Assembly: GCA_018697195.1 (NCBI GenBank)
Contig: CM031864.1
Coordinates: 24,562,086 to 24,626,085, forward strand
Reading direction: 5' to 3'
DNA length: 64,000 bases
From: Certhia americana
Taxonomy: Eukaryota > Chordata > Aves > Passeriformes > Certhiidae
Below, in pieces: positions 1 to 12,028 of the stretch. A model generated the notes under the pieces. It did not search any database, was not told the DNA's origin, and saw only the letters and a program-made list of their open reading frames with translations. Every line of letters begins with the position of its first letter. Within the stretch, counting starts at the first letter, position 1. Made by a program: the position numbers and the translations under genes.

Positions 1-1029
1 TTTGACAAACAACACCTGAATAGCAGAAATGTTGCCTATGAAGTGGTTTATTTGCTGTCTGCACCATCAGAACATTTACCTGTTTGTTCATCAAGTGGCA
101 GCTTTGCATATTCTGGGAGATGTGTGTCTTTCTGGTCCCGAGGGATGGCCAGCTTCCATCCTCCCTTCCCATTTACACCTGCAATGTTTTACACAGTGTA
201 CAAACACTAGGAATGAAAGAATATAGGAGCATCTTTGGGTTTTAAGCAGCAGGGTCACTGAGAGAATTTGAAAAAATGCATCTCAGACTTCTGGTCAGAG
301 CTTAGGAAAAGTTTCTTATGCAGTACCAGGCATATGGTTGTCCTTTGTAGAGAAGCCTTTTGTAGCCTCTTTGTGGTGATAACCTTAGATTTAAGTTGAT
401 GAATAAGTTTTTGTCGTACTGTGACTGTGGATTTTATAAGACCTATTTCCTTTGCTAATAAATCTTTGTGTTCTGGGAATACTAAATACAGTGCAACATG
501 TAATAAAAGCTGTTTACTATTCAAGACATGCAGTCTGAAAGGCAAGACACATTTTGACTAGAAGAGAAAGCTGTGTTTGTCTTACTTTTTGGTGAAATAA
601 CTCAAAGCATGAAGTTTTGTGAGAGCTCCTCTGAGTATTTCATCTATGTCTAGAAGGATTATCAAAAACTTTACTTCCTACTCTTGTATATGACTGACAA
701 ATGCTTTGACAGCCGTTTATCACTGATCAGTTCAAATGAGAATTCTGCAACTATAAAAGCTGCAGCAACCAGAAAAACTAGTCCTGACTTTTGCAAATTA
801 CTGGCTAAATGCTTATTCAGATGGGGATTGTTCAGCACTTACAGAAAGAAGCCTGAATTGTCTTCTGCCTAATTAAAAGAGCACATCTGAAAATTTCAGT
901 GCAAATTCCTGATATTTAGTGAGAATAAACAGAATTACCACACCAGCATACAGCTAAACTACAGTGCAGATAATTTTATTATTTTTTGTCGGTACTGGTG
1001 ACCTTTTCCCTATAAATTTTGTTTTTCAG
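1..1029 (+). other. UCHL5: UCHL5 intron 2, 3' part
   Basis: This is the sequence left of the first recognisable UCHL5 exon. It ends in a pyrimidine-rich acceptor with AG at 1028-1029. The exon that follows starts inside a codon, so a coding exon must lie upstream outside the window. I see no other gene, RNA or mobile element here. Short reading frames of 60-100 codons show no recognisable protein. Confidence 0.85.
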
Positions 1030-1135
1030 GCCAGTACATGGGCTGATTTTTCTCTTCAAGTGGCAGCCTGGAGAGGAGCCAGCGGGTTCTGTTGTCCAGG
1101 ATTCCAGACTGGATACAATATTTTTTGCTAAGCAG
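1030..1135 (+). CDS. UCHL5: UCHL5 coding exon 3
   Basis: The first base completes a lysine codon begun in exon 2, followed by 35 codons (residues 48-82 by human numbering) starting [11 protein letters not shown]. The acceptor is ttttcag and the donor is CAG|gtatga. The last codon is Gln82, which forms the oxyanion hole in UCH enzymes. The exon ends in phase 0 and joins directly to VINNAC in exon 4. Confidence 0.95.
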
Positions 1136-4100
1136 GTATGAGAAATTCAGTAGCTGTTTTAGATATATCATGAAACATAGCTTTCAAAGCAAAAAAAGAC
1201 CAAAAAAAAAAAAAAAAAAAAAAAAAGCTATTTTGCAAGGTAAAATAGCTTCAACAAATTCTGAGAGTAGGAGCTGTGTATTGACAAAACAAATCAGTTA
1301 GATCTGTCAAGTCAGACAGAAATAGCAGCAGTGGAAGAGTAAAACTCTTGTTTATTTGTCAGCCCTCACATGTGAAGTAACTCAGTCTTCTGTGCAGTAA
1401 ATAATGACTTGGTAAATGTTCTCAGCAGAATGAGCAAATTATTTGTTTTGAAACCACTTTCAACAACTTCTTGGAAGAAATTTATTTTGGTCCTGCTTTT
1501 ATTTCTTATTCTTCTCAAATGCTCTGAAGCTGGGGCAGTGCATGTAGGATAATGCTTTCCTTTAAGGGTTTGCAGACCATTTTGGCATTCAAGTTTTAAG
1601 TATTCAAATCAGACTGGTGATCAGAAATATCAGGAAAATTGGTTTCACTGATGTAATCCATTGTGTTTTATTAAATACAGAGTAGTACTGAAATTTTGAC
1701 TTAAAGTTAACAGACTGCTGTGTGTGTAGTTTGCAAGCAAGAAAAGCAAGAGAAAGTGACCAGAATGAAAGTAGGAGTATTTAATACAGGTGTTAATTAC
1801 AAAACATTAGTGGGCAAATTATTAGGATTTCTGTGAAGGCTGTTACATAGTCTATTGTTGGGGTGTTTAGGGTGGTGGTTTGGGGGGGCTTTTTTTTTTT
1901 GTTGTTGTTGGGGTTTTTTCTTGTTTAATATGCAGAAGTGTTTTGAATGTAAATTTCAGCATATGAAAAAATCCATACACTTCCAGGTAAAAGTATAGAA
2001 ATACAGAAAACTATCCAAATAGCTATGCTAGCCACTCTGTACCTGCACTTCTGTTTTGTTCCTTTTATAATCGCCTTCCTGTTTCATGCTGTTCTGGATC
2101 AGCTTTTGTTAATACTGATTCTCTTCATTCTTCCCCTGCTGCAGCTCTTGAGTCCACCGTTTTTATGACACAGTGATCAGCAGCAGTTTGCTAATTGTCA
2201 TTATAGTTTGATAACTCATAGACACTGGTTTAGGTGGTGATTTTCTACCTAACCAAACATACTGTTAGTAGCCATGGGCTGTAGGTAAAGTACAGCCATG
2301 AGGGAAAGAACCCAGAGAAAATCCTTGATGTAACTTTCAAAAGGTAGTTACATGGTGGGAGGAAATTACTGTGATCAGAATCTAAAGAGGGATTTTTTTG
2401 GAGGAAGGTTTTTTTTTTTTTTTTTTATTTTAAAGTGAAGGTAAATTTTCCCCACTCAAGGGATTTCATCTTGTTTCCTGTGAGTGGCTGAGGCTGTCCT
2501 AGAATTGCTATTCTTGTGAATGCTGAATAGTTTCAAAGTACTTGTCTGCTTGCTCCACTTCTTTTGCCTTTTCCACCCCCCCTTCCCTTTTTTGAAGCTT
2601 GACACTCTTTAAAGGCAGTAGCTAAGAGGAACTTTCTTGAGCTTTAAGATGAGATTGCAGAATGTACATTGGATAATGTTAGATTTGATATCCAGCCCCA
2701 CAAAATCAGACCAACAGTGAAAAGTCTTCTTTATTTTATAGTTTTCTTTGAAACACTCATATTTTTGTGTGTTCTTAAGCTGAAACCTCCTTTCTAATTG
2801 TCCCTTTCCTTCATCTGCTGCCTTTAAAGAGAGTGCTGGAGTGACTTAATTTTAGCATGGAAAGCAATTTCCAGAAATGTTGATTCTTACAATAGTACTG
2901 CCTGGTTATGCCACTTGATGGCGTGGAATAGATGTTTCAAAAGTCATTTGCAAAATGTTTAGAATTTTTAGAGCTGTCTAACAGTCAAGTGGAGTAGCTT
3001 TGCAAAATTAAAACATTCCTTGTAGACATATATATGCTTGTGTTTCATATCAGTTCAGTTTTGCCTGGACTGAGCTATTGTGACTGAACAACTAGAAATA
3101 GGTACAGAGAAATTAGTATTAAAAATCAACAGAAATAAACTGCTTTGGATATTTTGGAGGAAACTTTAATAGCAGTTTAGCTCTGATGACTTTCACACTG
3201 AAGAAAGTCAGCTTGGGTTGGACATCCAACTTGACAAGCAATGTTTTGAGGACTTAGCTGATTTGCTGCTGCTGAGAGCAGGGTGCAGTGATCTTCTGTG
3301 AGCCAGAGAAGCTCATCCCCCGGCAGTTTTCTGTGAATATTGTCTGGGCTGATCTCTGCTGTACTGTAAGATGTGTCAGTTCAATGGGTCTGTACAGGAC
3401 AAAGCTGGTAACAGGTAAGTGAGAGAACAGGGGGTTCTTTATGGTAGTGCTGAAGTTACTGCATTTCTGAAAACCACAGTCTGAGTCCTTCTGAGTCACC
3501 CAGGAGCACAAAGCAAGATGAGCATTAGTATTGAATATTTGTGTTGTGAAAGAGCAAGTCCTCACAGCTGGGTTCGTGTGTGTTTTTTATTTTCTCTGTA
3601 TGTTTTAAGCCAAGTTTTATGCTGGCTTTGAGGGTCTTTCCAGAAGACCTTTTTTCTCCATTACAAAAGTGTTGATGTAAAATTACACTATGTTCATTTA
3701 TAGGCTGGAATCCCAAAACAAATAGGTTGGTTAGGGCAATTTTTATGACATTGAAGGTTATTTGTTGCTGTAGAGGTGGTCACAACACATAACGACCATA
3801 ATACATAAAACATAATAATGACCAAAAGTTTCCAAGGCAGAAAAAACTTTTATTTCAGCCATTTTCCCTTTTATACATTCCTTTCACCAAAGGCGTACAC
3901 TTCACTCATTGTTTAGTAAAAGGTATTTTATTTGTCCATCAAATCTCTCTATTCTTGCTTAGTTTACATATTTTGTTCCCTGATTCCTATGAGACAGATT
4001 CCTTATTTACTGCAGGTGCAGTTGTTTTTCACCCAGGAATATTTTGTTGTGTTAATGAACTCTTATTCCCAAGACTGTTTTCACATGAGAACTTGCAAGC

Positions 4101-7100
4101 TACTTTAGCTGCACATAGAAGTGACAAACTAGCTATTAATTTAGCAGATCAAGTCCTGATTTTATGAAGCCTTTCTTTTATATTTTTTCTACCTTTCTAC
4201 CACAGTTATTGATCTGTTGATCTGTGTCTTCAAAACTGTCACGACACTGGAACTGAAAAATCTCAAAAAGTCTTTGCCTCTCTTTCCTTTTTCATGTGTT
4301 TTCTTCTTTTAAATGTTTTCATCTAAAGACATTTGGTACAGTTGGTTTTACTGCAGACATATCTTGGTTTGAAAGACAGGTGTCTGCTAGGGAAGGCAGG
4401 AGCCTCCCTTGGAATGGAAAATGTAAACTCCCTTCCTCCAAATTACCATAATTTTGAAATTAAGGGTCTGTCAGCAGAGGTATGAGGCTAGGGATAGCAG
4501 TTCTTTAGCGGTGTGTGTAATAAAGCAAACAAACAGCCCCACGCACGGCACTAACCCCGAACAGAACCAGAACCGGTACCGGCCGCAGCCGCTTTCCCTT
4601 GGGTGCAGTTCCGGGCACGGCCGCCAGGGGCGCTGCTGGCTCCCGGCGGGCAGGGCGGGGCGGTGATTCCCCCGCGGCTGCAGGGGGCGCTGTGGCGCGG
4701 GGAGCAGGCGGGGATGGCGGCAAAGGGCTGGGAGAGAGGCTTTGCCTCACAAACCCTGGGGCAGCCGAGCTCGGCATCCGGCAGGGATCTGAGGGGCACC
4801 GAGCTGGGACGGCGGGACATCTCTGCAGGCAGGGGGTGTGGGGCTCCAGCACAGCGAAAGCGCCGATCGGTGCCGTACAAACAGTGGGGGTGGCCCGGCT
4901 CTCAGCAGGGCAGGGAGTGGCTGGCTCAGGATCCCGGGCACCCGAGCAGATGGGGAAAATTCCCTCTTTTAGTGAGGTAGCTGTTCATAAGGTCCCGGTT
5001 CAGTGGCTGCTCTCACGAGCAGAGGCTCTCCCCACGGCACAAGAAGCCGGACCGTGCTGGGCTCCGGCGGCAGCAGTGAATTCCTTTCCCCAGGGAGCAG
5101 CTCCGACCGGCCTCCTCCAAAGCCCTGAGGGAGCAGCTGCCATTACCTGCCCAATTCACAGGGTACCTCTCCCTCTCGGAGACAAACTCTCAGATGAGAG
5201 AAGTTTAACCAGATGCCCTCCTCTCTGAGCTTAATCACTTCTTTTGTTTTTTCTTAAGTACCTATAAGTACCCAGTAGTCAGTGTTTCCTAGCAGCTTAT
5301 GGGAAACTCTCCTACCTAAACTCCTAATTACTCTATATTCTGCCTATTTTTCTAGCTAAACTTTTAACCCTGAATTCTCTTAGTTTCTTGCTTCACAACT
5401 TTATTATGTGTTCAGTCTTAAAAATCGTGTCATTGTGGGGAACTTTAGTTAGAGGTAAAAGGCTACAGCTCTCAAACTGTCTAGTAAAACATCTTTTAAA
5501 TTGCATTAGGAAACACAATTTTGGTAAGAAGCTTGTGCATGCTCACATTTTCCTCATTTCCACTTCCATGGTGACGTTGTAGTTGAATTCCAAGTGGCAA
5601 CTAGATCTTGTTCCCAGTTTAGTCACAACTGTGTTGGGGGGTTGAATTTTGAAGTCTGTCTTGTATGCATGCGTATCAAAGGGGTTTTTTTAAATGGTCA
5701 CTTTTCTGTGCATTCATGTTAAATTTGGCCTCCCTGTTATGTCTAGGTATGGTTTGATCCTCTAGTTGAGGCCACAGAATTCTGGATTATTTTACCTTTA
5801 AGCTAGGATCTTATCCTTGGAGATAGGATACATAGGCACCGTGAGGCGAGTTAAGGATACAATTTCAGCCTTAACTCAGATTTTCCGGATTTCTCCCTTG
5901 CCTCTGTGGGCCCTTGCTGATGTTTCTGCACACAGTGGATACATGATTTCACCTACTCAATGTATTCAGCTCCCTGCCACACCCTTCTTAGGAGGAGCTG
6001 CCTTCTCTGCCGAGCGCTGCAGACATATCTCTGGACAAAAAAGAATGCCATTGTTGCTGACCTGAAACTACTTTTATTGAGCTTAATAAATTCTTCAGCT
6101 TTTAGTATGGAACTTTTGGCATTCTGCTTTTCTTAGGTGCCATGTATTTATTTTATTTTGCATTGTCATGACAGAACATTAACTTCATTAATTTGGAGTA
6201 CCTTCAGAAGGAGTATCTTATAAATAATACTATTAATAATAAATCATTGGTTGTGTTATGCCCTTTAGAACTTACTTAGTAATTTTCCAGGTTGCTTTTA
6301 CCCTGAAAAGAAAAGGAAGCACTAAGAGTTTATTTTCCTCTTTCAGAAATCTTAGTGAATTAATCTTAGGGATTAATTATAATTGTATGGCCTTCAGGCC
6401 AGCTCTTGGCCACCACAGTAGTGAGGCAGTGGAATGACAGTTTCTGAGGACAGCTGTGAAATATGAGTTTTATCAGTGAATTGTATATGATGGCCATGCA
6501 GAGCTGATTTTTTTACAGCAAGGGCTTTTCTGTAGCTACCAGTCAGCAAATCCAGTCTGTGTTGGAATGCAGCTGTAATGTGAATCAGCATAGAAAGTGT
6601 GTCTTTGTAACAAAAGCAAACACAGTTTGGAGTGAACTTTTATCAGCAGTGCTAACTGAATTCTCCATGTTTTTTTAGGTCATAAATAATGCGTGTGCAA
6701 CTCAAGCCATAGTGAGTGTGCTGTTGAACTGTGCTCATCAAGACATTCATCTAGGAGAGACCTTGTCAGAATTTAAAGAATTTTCCCAAAGCTTTGATGC
6801 TGCAGTGAGTGACTACTGTTTTCTGCATTTTGAGTGTCAGTGTTACAGCTGTGGTGGTTTACAGGTGTTTTGTTACTTCCCCTCAGATGAAAGGTTTAGC
6901 ACTGAGCAACTCAGAAGTGATTCGGCAAGTTCACAACAGTTTTGCCAGGTAACATATGTTTTAGATCTGGCCAAAATTTGAGCAAATCCTTTTTTCATCT
7001 CAGGGGTTTTTCAATTTTCTTTGCAGACAACAGATGTTTGAGTTTGATGCAAAGTCCTCAGCAAAGGAAGAAGATGCCTTTCACTTTGTAAGCTATGTTC

Positions 7101-10100
7101 CTGTTAATGGGAGGCTATATGAGCTAGATGGCTTAAGGGAAGGACCAATTGATTTAGGTAATGTTTTACATTTTCACTGAACATCCTTTATTTTAACAAT
7201 GGCTTTTTGCAACAATTTGGTCATACATTATAGACTCAAAGCAAATTATTTATTAAAATAAAGAATATCTTGAAAGTTTTCTGAATGTGCTGTAGGCTTG
7301 TACTCCCTTGCAGTCATTTGTATTGTTTTAGTTTTGTTGGTCTGAAAATACAATTTTCTCCCTTCTTTGTCCATGTCTATGATGCTCTCTCTTTTTATTT
7401 AGTAATCAAATGATCAGGTCCTGTAATCTCTTCCAAGACCTTGATAGTTTTGTTGCAAGACAGAAATTTACATAAAGGGAGAATGTATACAGCCAGCTCC
7501 AGACACTTTTTTTCCACTTGTTTTGCCTGTGTTTACACAGTGCCCTCTTTATTCTTAGATAGCAAGTGTTTGCCTAATGGTTTAAAAGAAAATAGCTTTA
7601 TTCTCTGTAAGACAAGCTTCTGTTTTGTAATCTTTCTTGAAATATGTGTCCCCTGTTGAGTCTTGAAAAGCTCTGCACTGCCTGTCATGTATCTGTACTT
7701 CAGAGTCTGGTACATTGTCAACAGCAACATGTTCCACACTCCATTCCCAGTGTTTTCCCAGACTTGTTGACAATTTTATTTATGTTTAGGCTGAGCAAGG
7801 GCTTGCTGCTTAATCTTTAGTCTGTCCAGAGATGCTGTGCAGACTGCAGATCTAACAGTAACATCATTTGTATGGTCACAAGATCATGAGTCTCTAAATT
7901 TACTTTAAGGTCTTGAAATTGCAAAAGAGGCATTTTCAACTTAGGAAATCACTTGTAGGTATTCTGTCATATATCATGAAATCAAATTCTCTCTTATATA
8001 TCCTTTTATGTTTTTTCTTTCTGCCTGACTTTTTAACATTACATTGCTTTACATAGACAAAATCAAGAGTTAATATTAAACAGCTGTATCTGTCCATAGT
8101 GTTTTCCTTTACTGTCTACTTCAGTGTTGTCATACCAACTAATTTGTGTCATAAAAATCTTACATAACATACTTTCCCCCATCCCATTATTTCTTGTTAT
8201 CACCAAAATAAATGCTAGATGCTTATGCCCTTAAAATTTAGCTTTGTTCCGTTGCTTTGGCCACTATTTTCTAACTATTATCTAGCATTATCTAACTATA
8301 GTTATTAATAAAATATCTTCCACCTCCTGAAAAACCACCTGAGTAATTTCAGACTGCAGTAGCTAAGGAAAAACTTGTTATATACTCTGAAGTTGCTGCA
8401 TAAGCCTGAATTATATGAGTCAACTTTGCATTAAATTTTGCAATGATACTGAGTATTTTGCTTCGTTAAATTTTGCAGAGATGATGAATTTTTTTCCTGT
8501 TTTTTCCCCAGGTGCATGCCATCAGGATGATTGGATAAGTGCAGTGCGGCCCGTCATAGAGAAGCGCATACAAAAGTAAATGGTTGTGATGCCTTTGAAA
8601 TATAGCACCTTACCTATGATTAAAAATTCCATAGTCTTAATTCCCTTCAGTTAAAGGATTTCCAACGCATTTCTAAGCAATGACACTTACGCATCATTTT
8701 TTTATGCATATCACTATGTGACTTGAGAACCTGTTGCCCAGCATGAGGCAAATGTGATGATAGATAAATCTCAAATACACTGTGCTGCTGCATAATTAAT
8801 CCAAGTAGGTGTCTGTGTAGTGAAGAGAGATCCTACGAGTGCCCTGGAGAAGAAGATTGTTATCTCTGTTACACAACTGTGGATCTTTGTGAGTGAAAGC
8901 TAAGAGTGTCATGACCATGAATAACATTTGCCTGTGCACTTAAAATTGCTAGATAGTCATTCCGTCCATACAGCTGGCATTTAGAGATAGGAAGTTTTTC
9001 TTAGGAATGGATTGTCTTAGAAATTTAAGATAGAAAAACATACTATGGAACTTTCCTACTTCTTAATTGTGATTCCAAACTGCAGTCCCAAATTTGTTAG
9101 AAATAAAGTTGATTTTATGCCATTTTTAGAAAACAATTCTAAGATTTTGCTTGAGGATAAGCAAAACAGGACTACCAAGTTGCTTTTGGAGAATTTATCC
9201 TCCAAAAAGCCTGCTAGTTTAATCGTTGAATGTTCTTCTCACACTGTGTGGAGAACTCTCCAATATTTTCTAGAAAGTAATAGTAACGGGAAAGTAAAAA
9301 CTGTGTGAAACATCTTCTGTAAGTTCTGTTCTTGTGTTTTCATTTTTGGATAGTTTCAGTATTTGTTTTGTTGCCACAGACAGGAATAGTAAATTTTGGG
9401 GAGAGAAGATTATTAGGCGTTACATATTGGATAGAGCTAATTTGTGGTCTGATTTTATTTTGTAACAAGATTGGCTCTGTAGCACAACTTAATTTAATAG
9501 ACCCATTTAAAATTTTGTTTCCATGAAATGCATTCTGTAAAATGAAATCAAGGAGGGGGTTTTTGAGTTGTCATGTTGGTATCTTGGGATCTAATTTTGA
9601 AAGTGGGTTGTCTTTGTTGTTTTGTTTTTCTGTTCCTCCTTTAGATACAGTGAAGGTGAGATAAGGTTTAACCTGATGGCTATTGTGTCTGACAGGAAGA
9701 TGATATATGAGCAGAGGATTGCAGAGCTACAGCAGCAGCTGGCAGAGGTGGGCCATAGAATTTAAATGGCTAAAGTAGTTCTCTGATAGTTCTGTGTGTT
9801 GGCTTTGCTATTCACTTCCCTTCCCTGCTCCAAATGGAGTAGCAGTAAAAACAGCAGGGAGTTATTGCTAGAGATCTGTCCAGCACAGTATGGATGCACT
9901 CAGTGCTGCAGCTCTGAGCTGAGCACTCAGCACAGTGTTGACCATGTCATTTTGACTTTCTGCCTTGACTCATTTGCTGTGGTGCTGGAGCTGTTCTTTT
10001 CCCAGTACCTGCTTGTAACTAACTGCAGAAATTAATGGAATGTTCCTATAATGGTAAACAAAACTTAATCTTTCTGTGATAGAAATACCCTTGAGACAAA

Positions 10101-11970
10101 AGTTGCTTTAAAAAAAAATAAATAAATAAAAATTGAAAACGGAGTAACATCATCCATTTAAATTTTTGTTTTGTGGAAGGAGGAGCCTATGGATACAGAT
10201 CAAAGTAGTAATATGTTAAGTTCTATACAATCAGAAGTTGCAAAATACCAGATGTTAATTGAAGAAGAGAACCAAAAATTAAAAAGATATAAGGTATGTA
10301 GTCTTTGCTTTTCTGATGAAATTACTGGAACAGTTGTAAGAAAAAGCCAGCTTTTATATATATATATATATATATATGGGAGTTCTGAAATTAGTCTGAA
10401 GGAATTGGATGGGGACTAGAAGATATTTCAGCTATATAATAATTCTGTTAATGCTTTTAATTTATTTTAGATTGAAAATATTAGAAGAAAACATAATTAC
10501 CTACCTTTTATCATGGAATTGTTAAAGACTCTAGCAGAGCACCAGCAGTTAATACCATTAGTAGAAAAAGTGAGTATTTCCTAGCTGATAGTGTATTACT
10601 ATAACTCTTCATCCCTTCTCTTTAAAATAAATGAGTCCATGTCATTTATTCTTCCAAAGTTTTTGGCCAGGGACAGCTGCCTGCACTCCTGTGGCTGCTG
10701 TAGCAGGCAGTGACTGCATGGTGCAGCTGTGGCACTGGGAATTTGATTCCTCCCTCTTCCCTGCTCCTGTGCTCATTTACTGCCTTGACTTTCCCCCTTT
10801 CTAAGCTATCTAGCCATTAACATTGATTTACTGCCAGGCTTTGTATTAAAACTTGCATAAATAAGCGTGTCTGCCACTTTAGCGAGGTTATTAAACTGGT
10901 CAAGTACTTGAATTGTACTCAGCTCTGTGCTGGCATGCACTTGTGCTTGAGTGCATGCAGAGGCAGGATCCCTGATTCTGTACTCACAGCAAGGATCTCT
11001 GAATTAGTATAATGAAAAAAGAGCTGTGTGTTATTTAATGAGTAGATTGTTTAGCTGAATTTATTTAGGAAGGTAAATCTGCAGGCTTGTAGTTTATAAG
11101 AGAGTAACTTGTGGAGTTTTAATCGAGTTTCATGTTAACTGAAGTCATTTATAACACCCATTTAATTTACCCAAGTAAATTACCAGTGAACTGGTGGTAA
11201 CAGATCTTAATTCTAAATCACTGATTTATATGCTGTTCTGTTCAATAATAAGTGGTAACAAGCAGCAGCCTGATTCAGAATTAACCGATGTTTTGACAGA
11301 AAGTTTTTGTCCAGTATTGCTTCTGAGTTGTCTCCTCTTCTGGCCCAATCTGTTTCTTAAGTAAATTCACAAGGAAGAAAGTGACAGTTCCTTATCAATT
11401 TGAACTATTTACGATTGATATAAGTTACAAGAATCTGCAAATATCTTGATAAAAACTTTTGTAGGGGGTTTTTCCACTTATTTGAAAGATCTAAACCACT
11501 AAGAACTTGGTTCATTTCAGAGTTCAGTTTTGATTATCTGTATATCTGAATGTGTTGTTTTCTTGTGACATAAAATGTTTCCATTTTATGGAAGAGTTTT
11601 TCCTATGTTAAATGAAATTGGTATGGAAGTATGAAAAATGAAGGTTTAAATTATGGTTTTAAAGTAGTGCTTTTCCCCTTACAAAAGTTACCTAATCTGA
11701 GTTCCTTTTGCATAATTTATATAAACTTGTATTTATTCTTAAAAGGGTTTATGTACTTACCTAGTAAAATAATAGTGGGATGCTTCTGAAGGGTCAAAAT
11801 TTACATTTCAATTTTTCTTTTTCCAGCATATTTTTAATATTCAGAAATGTAATGGGTAGTCATTCAAAACTCCAGAATGATCTTCGTCTTCTCAAAGCTT
11901 GACATCATCTCCCCTTGTTTCCTAGGCAAAAGAAAAACAGAATGCCAAGAAAGCTCAGGAGGCCAAATGA
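1030..11970 (+). CDS. UCHL5: Ubiquitin carboxyl-terminal hydrolase isozyme L5 (UCH37), exons 3-11, 5' truncated
   Basis: This cysteine deubiquitinase (peptidase family C12) trims ubiquitin chains at the 19S proteasome through RPN13/ADRM1. It also joins the INO80 chromatin remodeller. Nine exons join in frame: 1030-1135, 6679-6804, 6887-6948, 7027-7157, 8512-8575, 9645-9747, 10180-10293, 10471-10569 and 11926-11970. They give 282 residues plus a split codon. Numbering from the human protein, this is residue 48 to 329, so the total length matches the family. The oxyanion Gln82 (1133-1135), Cys88 (6694-6696), His164 (7082-7084) and Asp179 (7127-7129) are all present. The C-terminal ULD region and its Lys/Glu-rich tail are intact. 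No frameshift or stop interrupts the coding sequence, so the gene looks functional. Exons 1-2, with the start codon, lie left of the window. Identification is from recognised family sequence, not a database search. Confidence 0.97.
1202..1226 (+). repeat. Poly-A run (25 A)
   Basis: An uninterrupted run of 25 adenines lies 66 bases after the exon 3 donor, in UCHL5 intron 3. It is probably a length-variable homopolymer. No retroposed sequence is recognisable immediately upstream. Confidence 0.9.
4360..5220 (-). mobile_element. Probable ERV LTR fragment with GC-rich body, in UCHL5 intron 3
   Basis: The left edge (tcttggtttgaaagacagg) is, on the minus strand, an LTR 3'-end-like sequence resembling the termini of two other LTR candidates in this window. 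The next 150 bases match my recollection of a dispersed songbird LTR. The sequence then becomes GC- and CpG-rich (about 4530-5170) against an AT-rich background. I could not locate the other end, which may lie near 5.2 kb or as far as 6.07 kb. No retroviral coding sequence is seen. The assignment rests on recollection of avian repeats, and a GC-rich intronic island is the alternative. Confidence 0.5.
6679..6804 (+). CDS. UCHL5: UCHL5 coding exon 4 with catalytic Cys88
   Basis: These 42 codons (residues 83-124) run from [10 protein letters not shown] to QSFDAA. The nucleophile Cys88 is the TGT at 6694-6696, in the expected Asn-Asn-Ala-Cys-Ala context. The acceptor is tttttttag and the donor is GCA|gtgagt. 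Both ends are phase 0. Confidence 0.97.
6887..6948 (+). CDS. UCHL5: UCHL5 coding exon 5
   Basis: This exon has 20 codons plus two bases of an arginine codon, starting MKGLALSN (residue 125 onward). This part includes the active-site crossover loop region of UCH enzymes. The acceptor is cccctcag and the donor is CCAG|gtaaca. It is separated from exon 4 by only 82 bp and from exon 6 by only 78 bp. Confidence 0.95.
7027..7157 (+). CDS. UCHL5: UCHL5 coding exon 6 with catalytic His164 and Asp179
   Basis: The first base completes Arg145. The exon runs from QQMFEFD to GPIDL and the first base of a glycine codon. His164 is CAC at 7082-7084, in DAFHFVSY. Asp179 is GAT at 7127-7129, in YELDGL. The acceptor is ctttgcag and the donor is TTAG|gtaatg. 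Confidence 0.97.
7158..8511 (+). other. UCHL5: UCHL5 intron 6
   Basis: A 1.35 kb AT-rich intron with a normal GT-AG boundary. No repeat family, RNA gene or conserved reading frame is recognised in it. Confidence 0.85.
8512..8575 (+). CDS. UCHL5: UCHL5 coding exon 7
   Basis: Two bases complete Gly, followed by 20 codons ([20 protein letters not shown]) and two bases of a lysine codon. This is the end of the UCH catalytic fold. The acceptor is ttccccag and the donor is CAAAA|gtaaat. Confidence 0.95.
8576..9644 (+). other. UCHL5: UCHL5 intron 7
   Basis: A 1.07 kb intron, AT-rich, ending in a pyrimidine tract and ctttag. Nothing else is recognised. Confidence 0.85.
9645..9747 (+). CDS. UCHL5: UCHL5 coding exon 8
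   Basis: One base completes lysine, followed by 34 codons from [11 protein letters not shown] to a glutamine-rich helix ending QLAE. This begins the helical linker and the C-terminal UCHL5-like domain (ULD). The acceptor is tcctttag and the donor is GCAGAG|gtgggc. Confidence 0.95.
9748..10179 (+). other. UCHL5: UCHL5 intron 8
   Basis: A 432 bp intron. Its 3' end is unusual: a T-rich stretch followed by gtggaag, so purines directly precede the AG. See the tandem-acceptor finding. No other feature is seen. Confidence 0.85.
10180..10293 (+). CDS. UCHL5: UCHL5 coding exon 9
   Basis: This exon has 38 codons, from [12 protein letters not shown] to KLKRYK, in the ULD region that contacts RPN13 or NFRKB. 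The acceptor is gtggaag|GAGGAG, where a second AG three bases in could also serve. The donor is AAG|gtatgt. Confidence 0.93.
10355..10377 (+). repeat. (TA)n microsatellite in UCHL5 intron 9
   Basis: A perfect alternating TA tract of 23 bases in the short (177 bp) intron 9, 62 bases after the exon 9 donor. It is likely to be polymorphic. Confidence 0.9.
10471..10569 (+). CDS. UCHL5: UCHL5 coding exon 10
   Basis: This exon has 33 codons, from [13 protein letters not shown] to IPLVEK. It is the highly conserved core of the ULD. The acceptor is tattttag and the donor is GAAAAA|gtgagt. Confidence 0.96.
10570..11925 (+). other. UCHL5: UCHL5 intron 10
   Basis: A 1.36 kb intron of AT-rich sequence ending tttcctag. 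No repeat family or gene is recognised. Confidence 0.85.
11926..11970 (+). CDS. UCHL5: UCHL5 coding exon 11 and stop
   Basis: The final 14 codons, [14 protein letters not shown], are followed by TGA at 11968-11970. This Lys/Glu-rich tail is the RPN13-binding end of the ULD. Only one residue appears to differ from the human tail as I recall it. Confidence 0.95.
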   Translation, partial: AKEKQNAKKAQEAK

Positions 11971-12028
11971 AGATGACTTTGCAAAACACATACAGTTACT
12001 TGCTTCTGATACTATTTTCATGACAACA

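Larger units (their letters stand above)
1136..6678 (+). other. UCHL5: UCHL5 intron 3
   Basis: This 5.5 kb intron is AT-rich with poly-A and poly-T runs (for example 1202-1226 and 2409-2426). The exception is a GC-rich block at about 4.53-5.17 kb that appears to belong to an ERV-like insertion. Nothing recognisable is coded in the rest. Reading frames in the GC-rich block are open on several frames at once, as expected from stop-poor GC-rich DNA rather than from genes. Confidence 0.85.

Noticed and set aside
4505..5228. Frames of up to 209 codons in UCHL5 intron 3
   Set aside because: They lie in the GC-rich, LTR-associated block. The composition is Gly/Ala/Arg-rich, several frames are open simultaneously and no splice signals suggest exons.
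6712..6981. 89-codon frame reading from UCHL5 exon 4 through intron 4
   Set aside because: This is exon 4 plus retained intron in a shifted frame. The correct splice joins GCA at 6804 to ATG at 6887.
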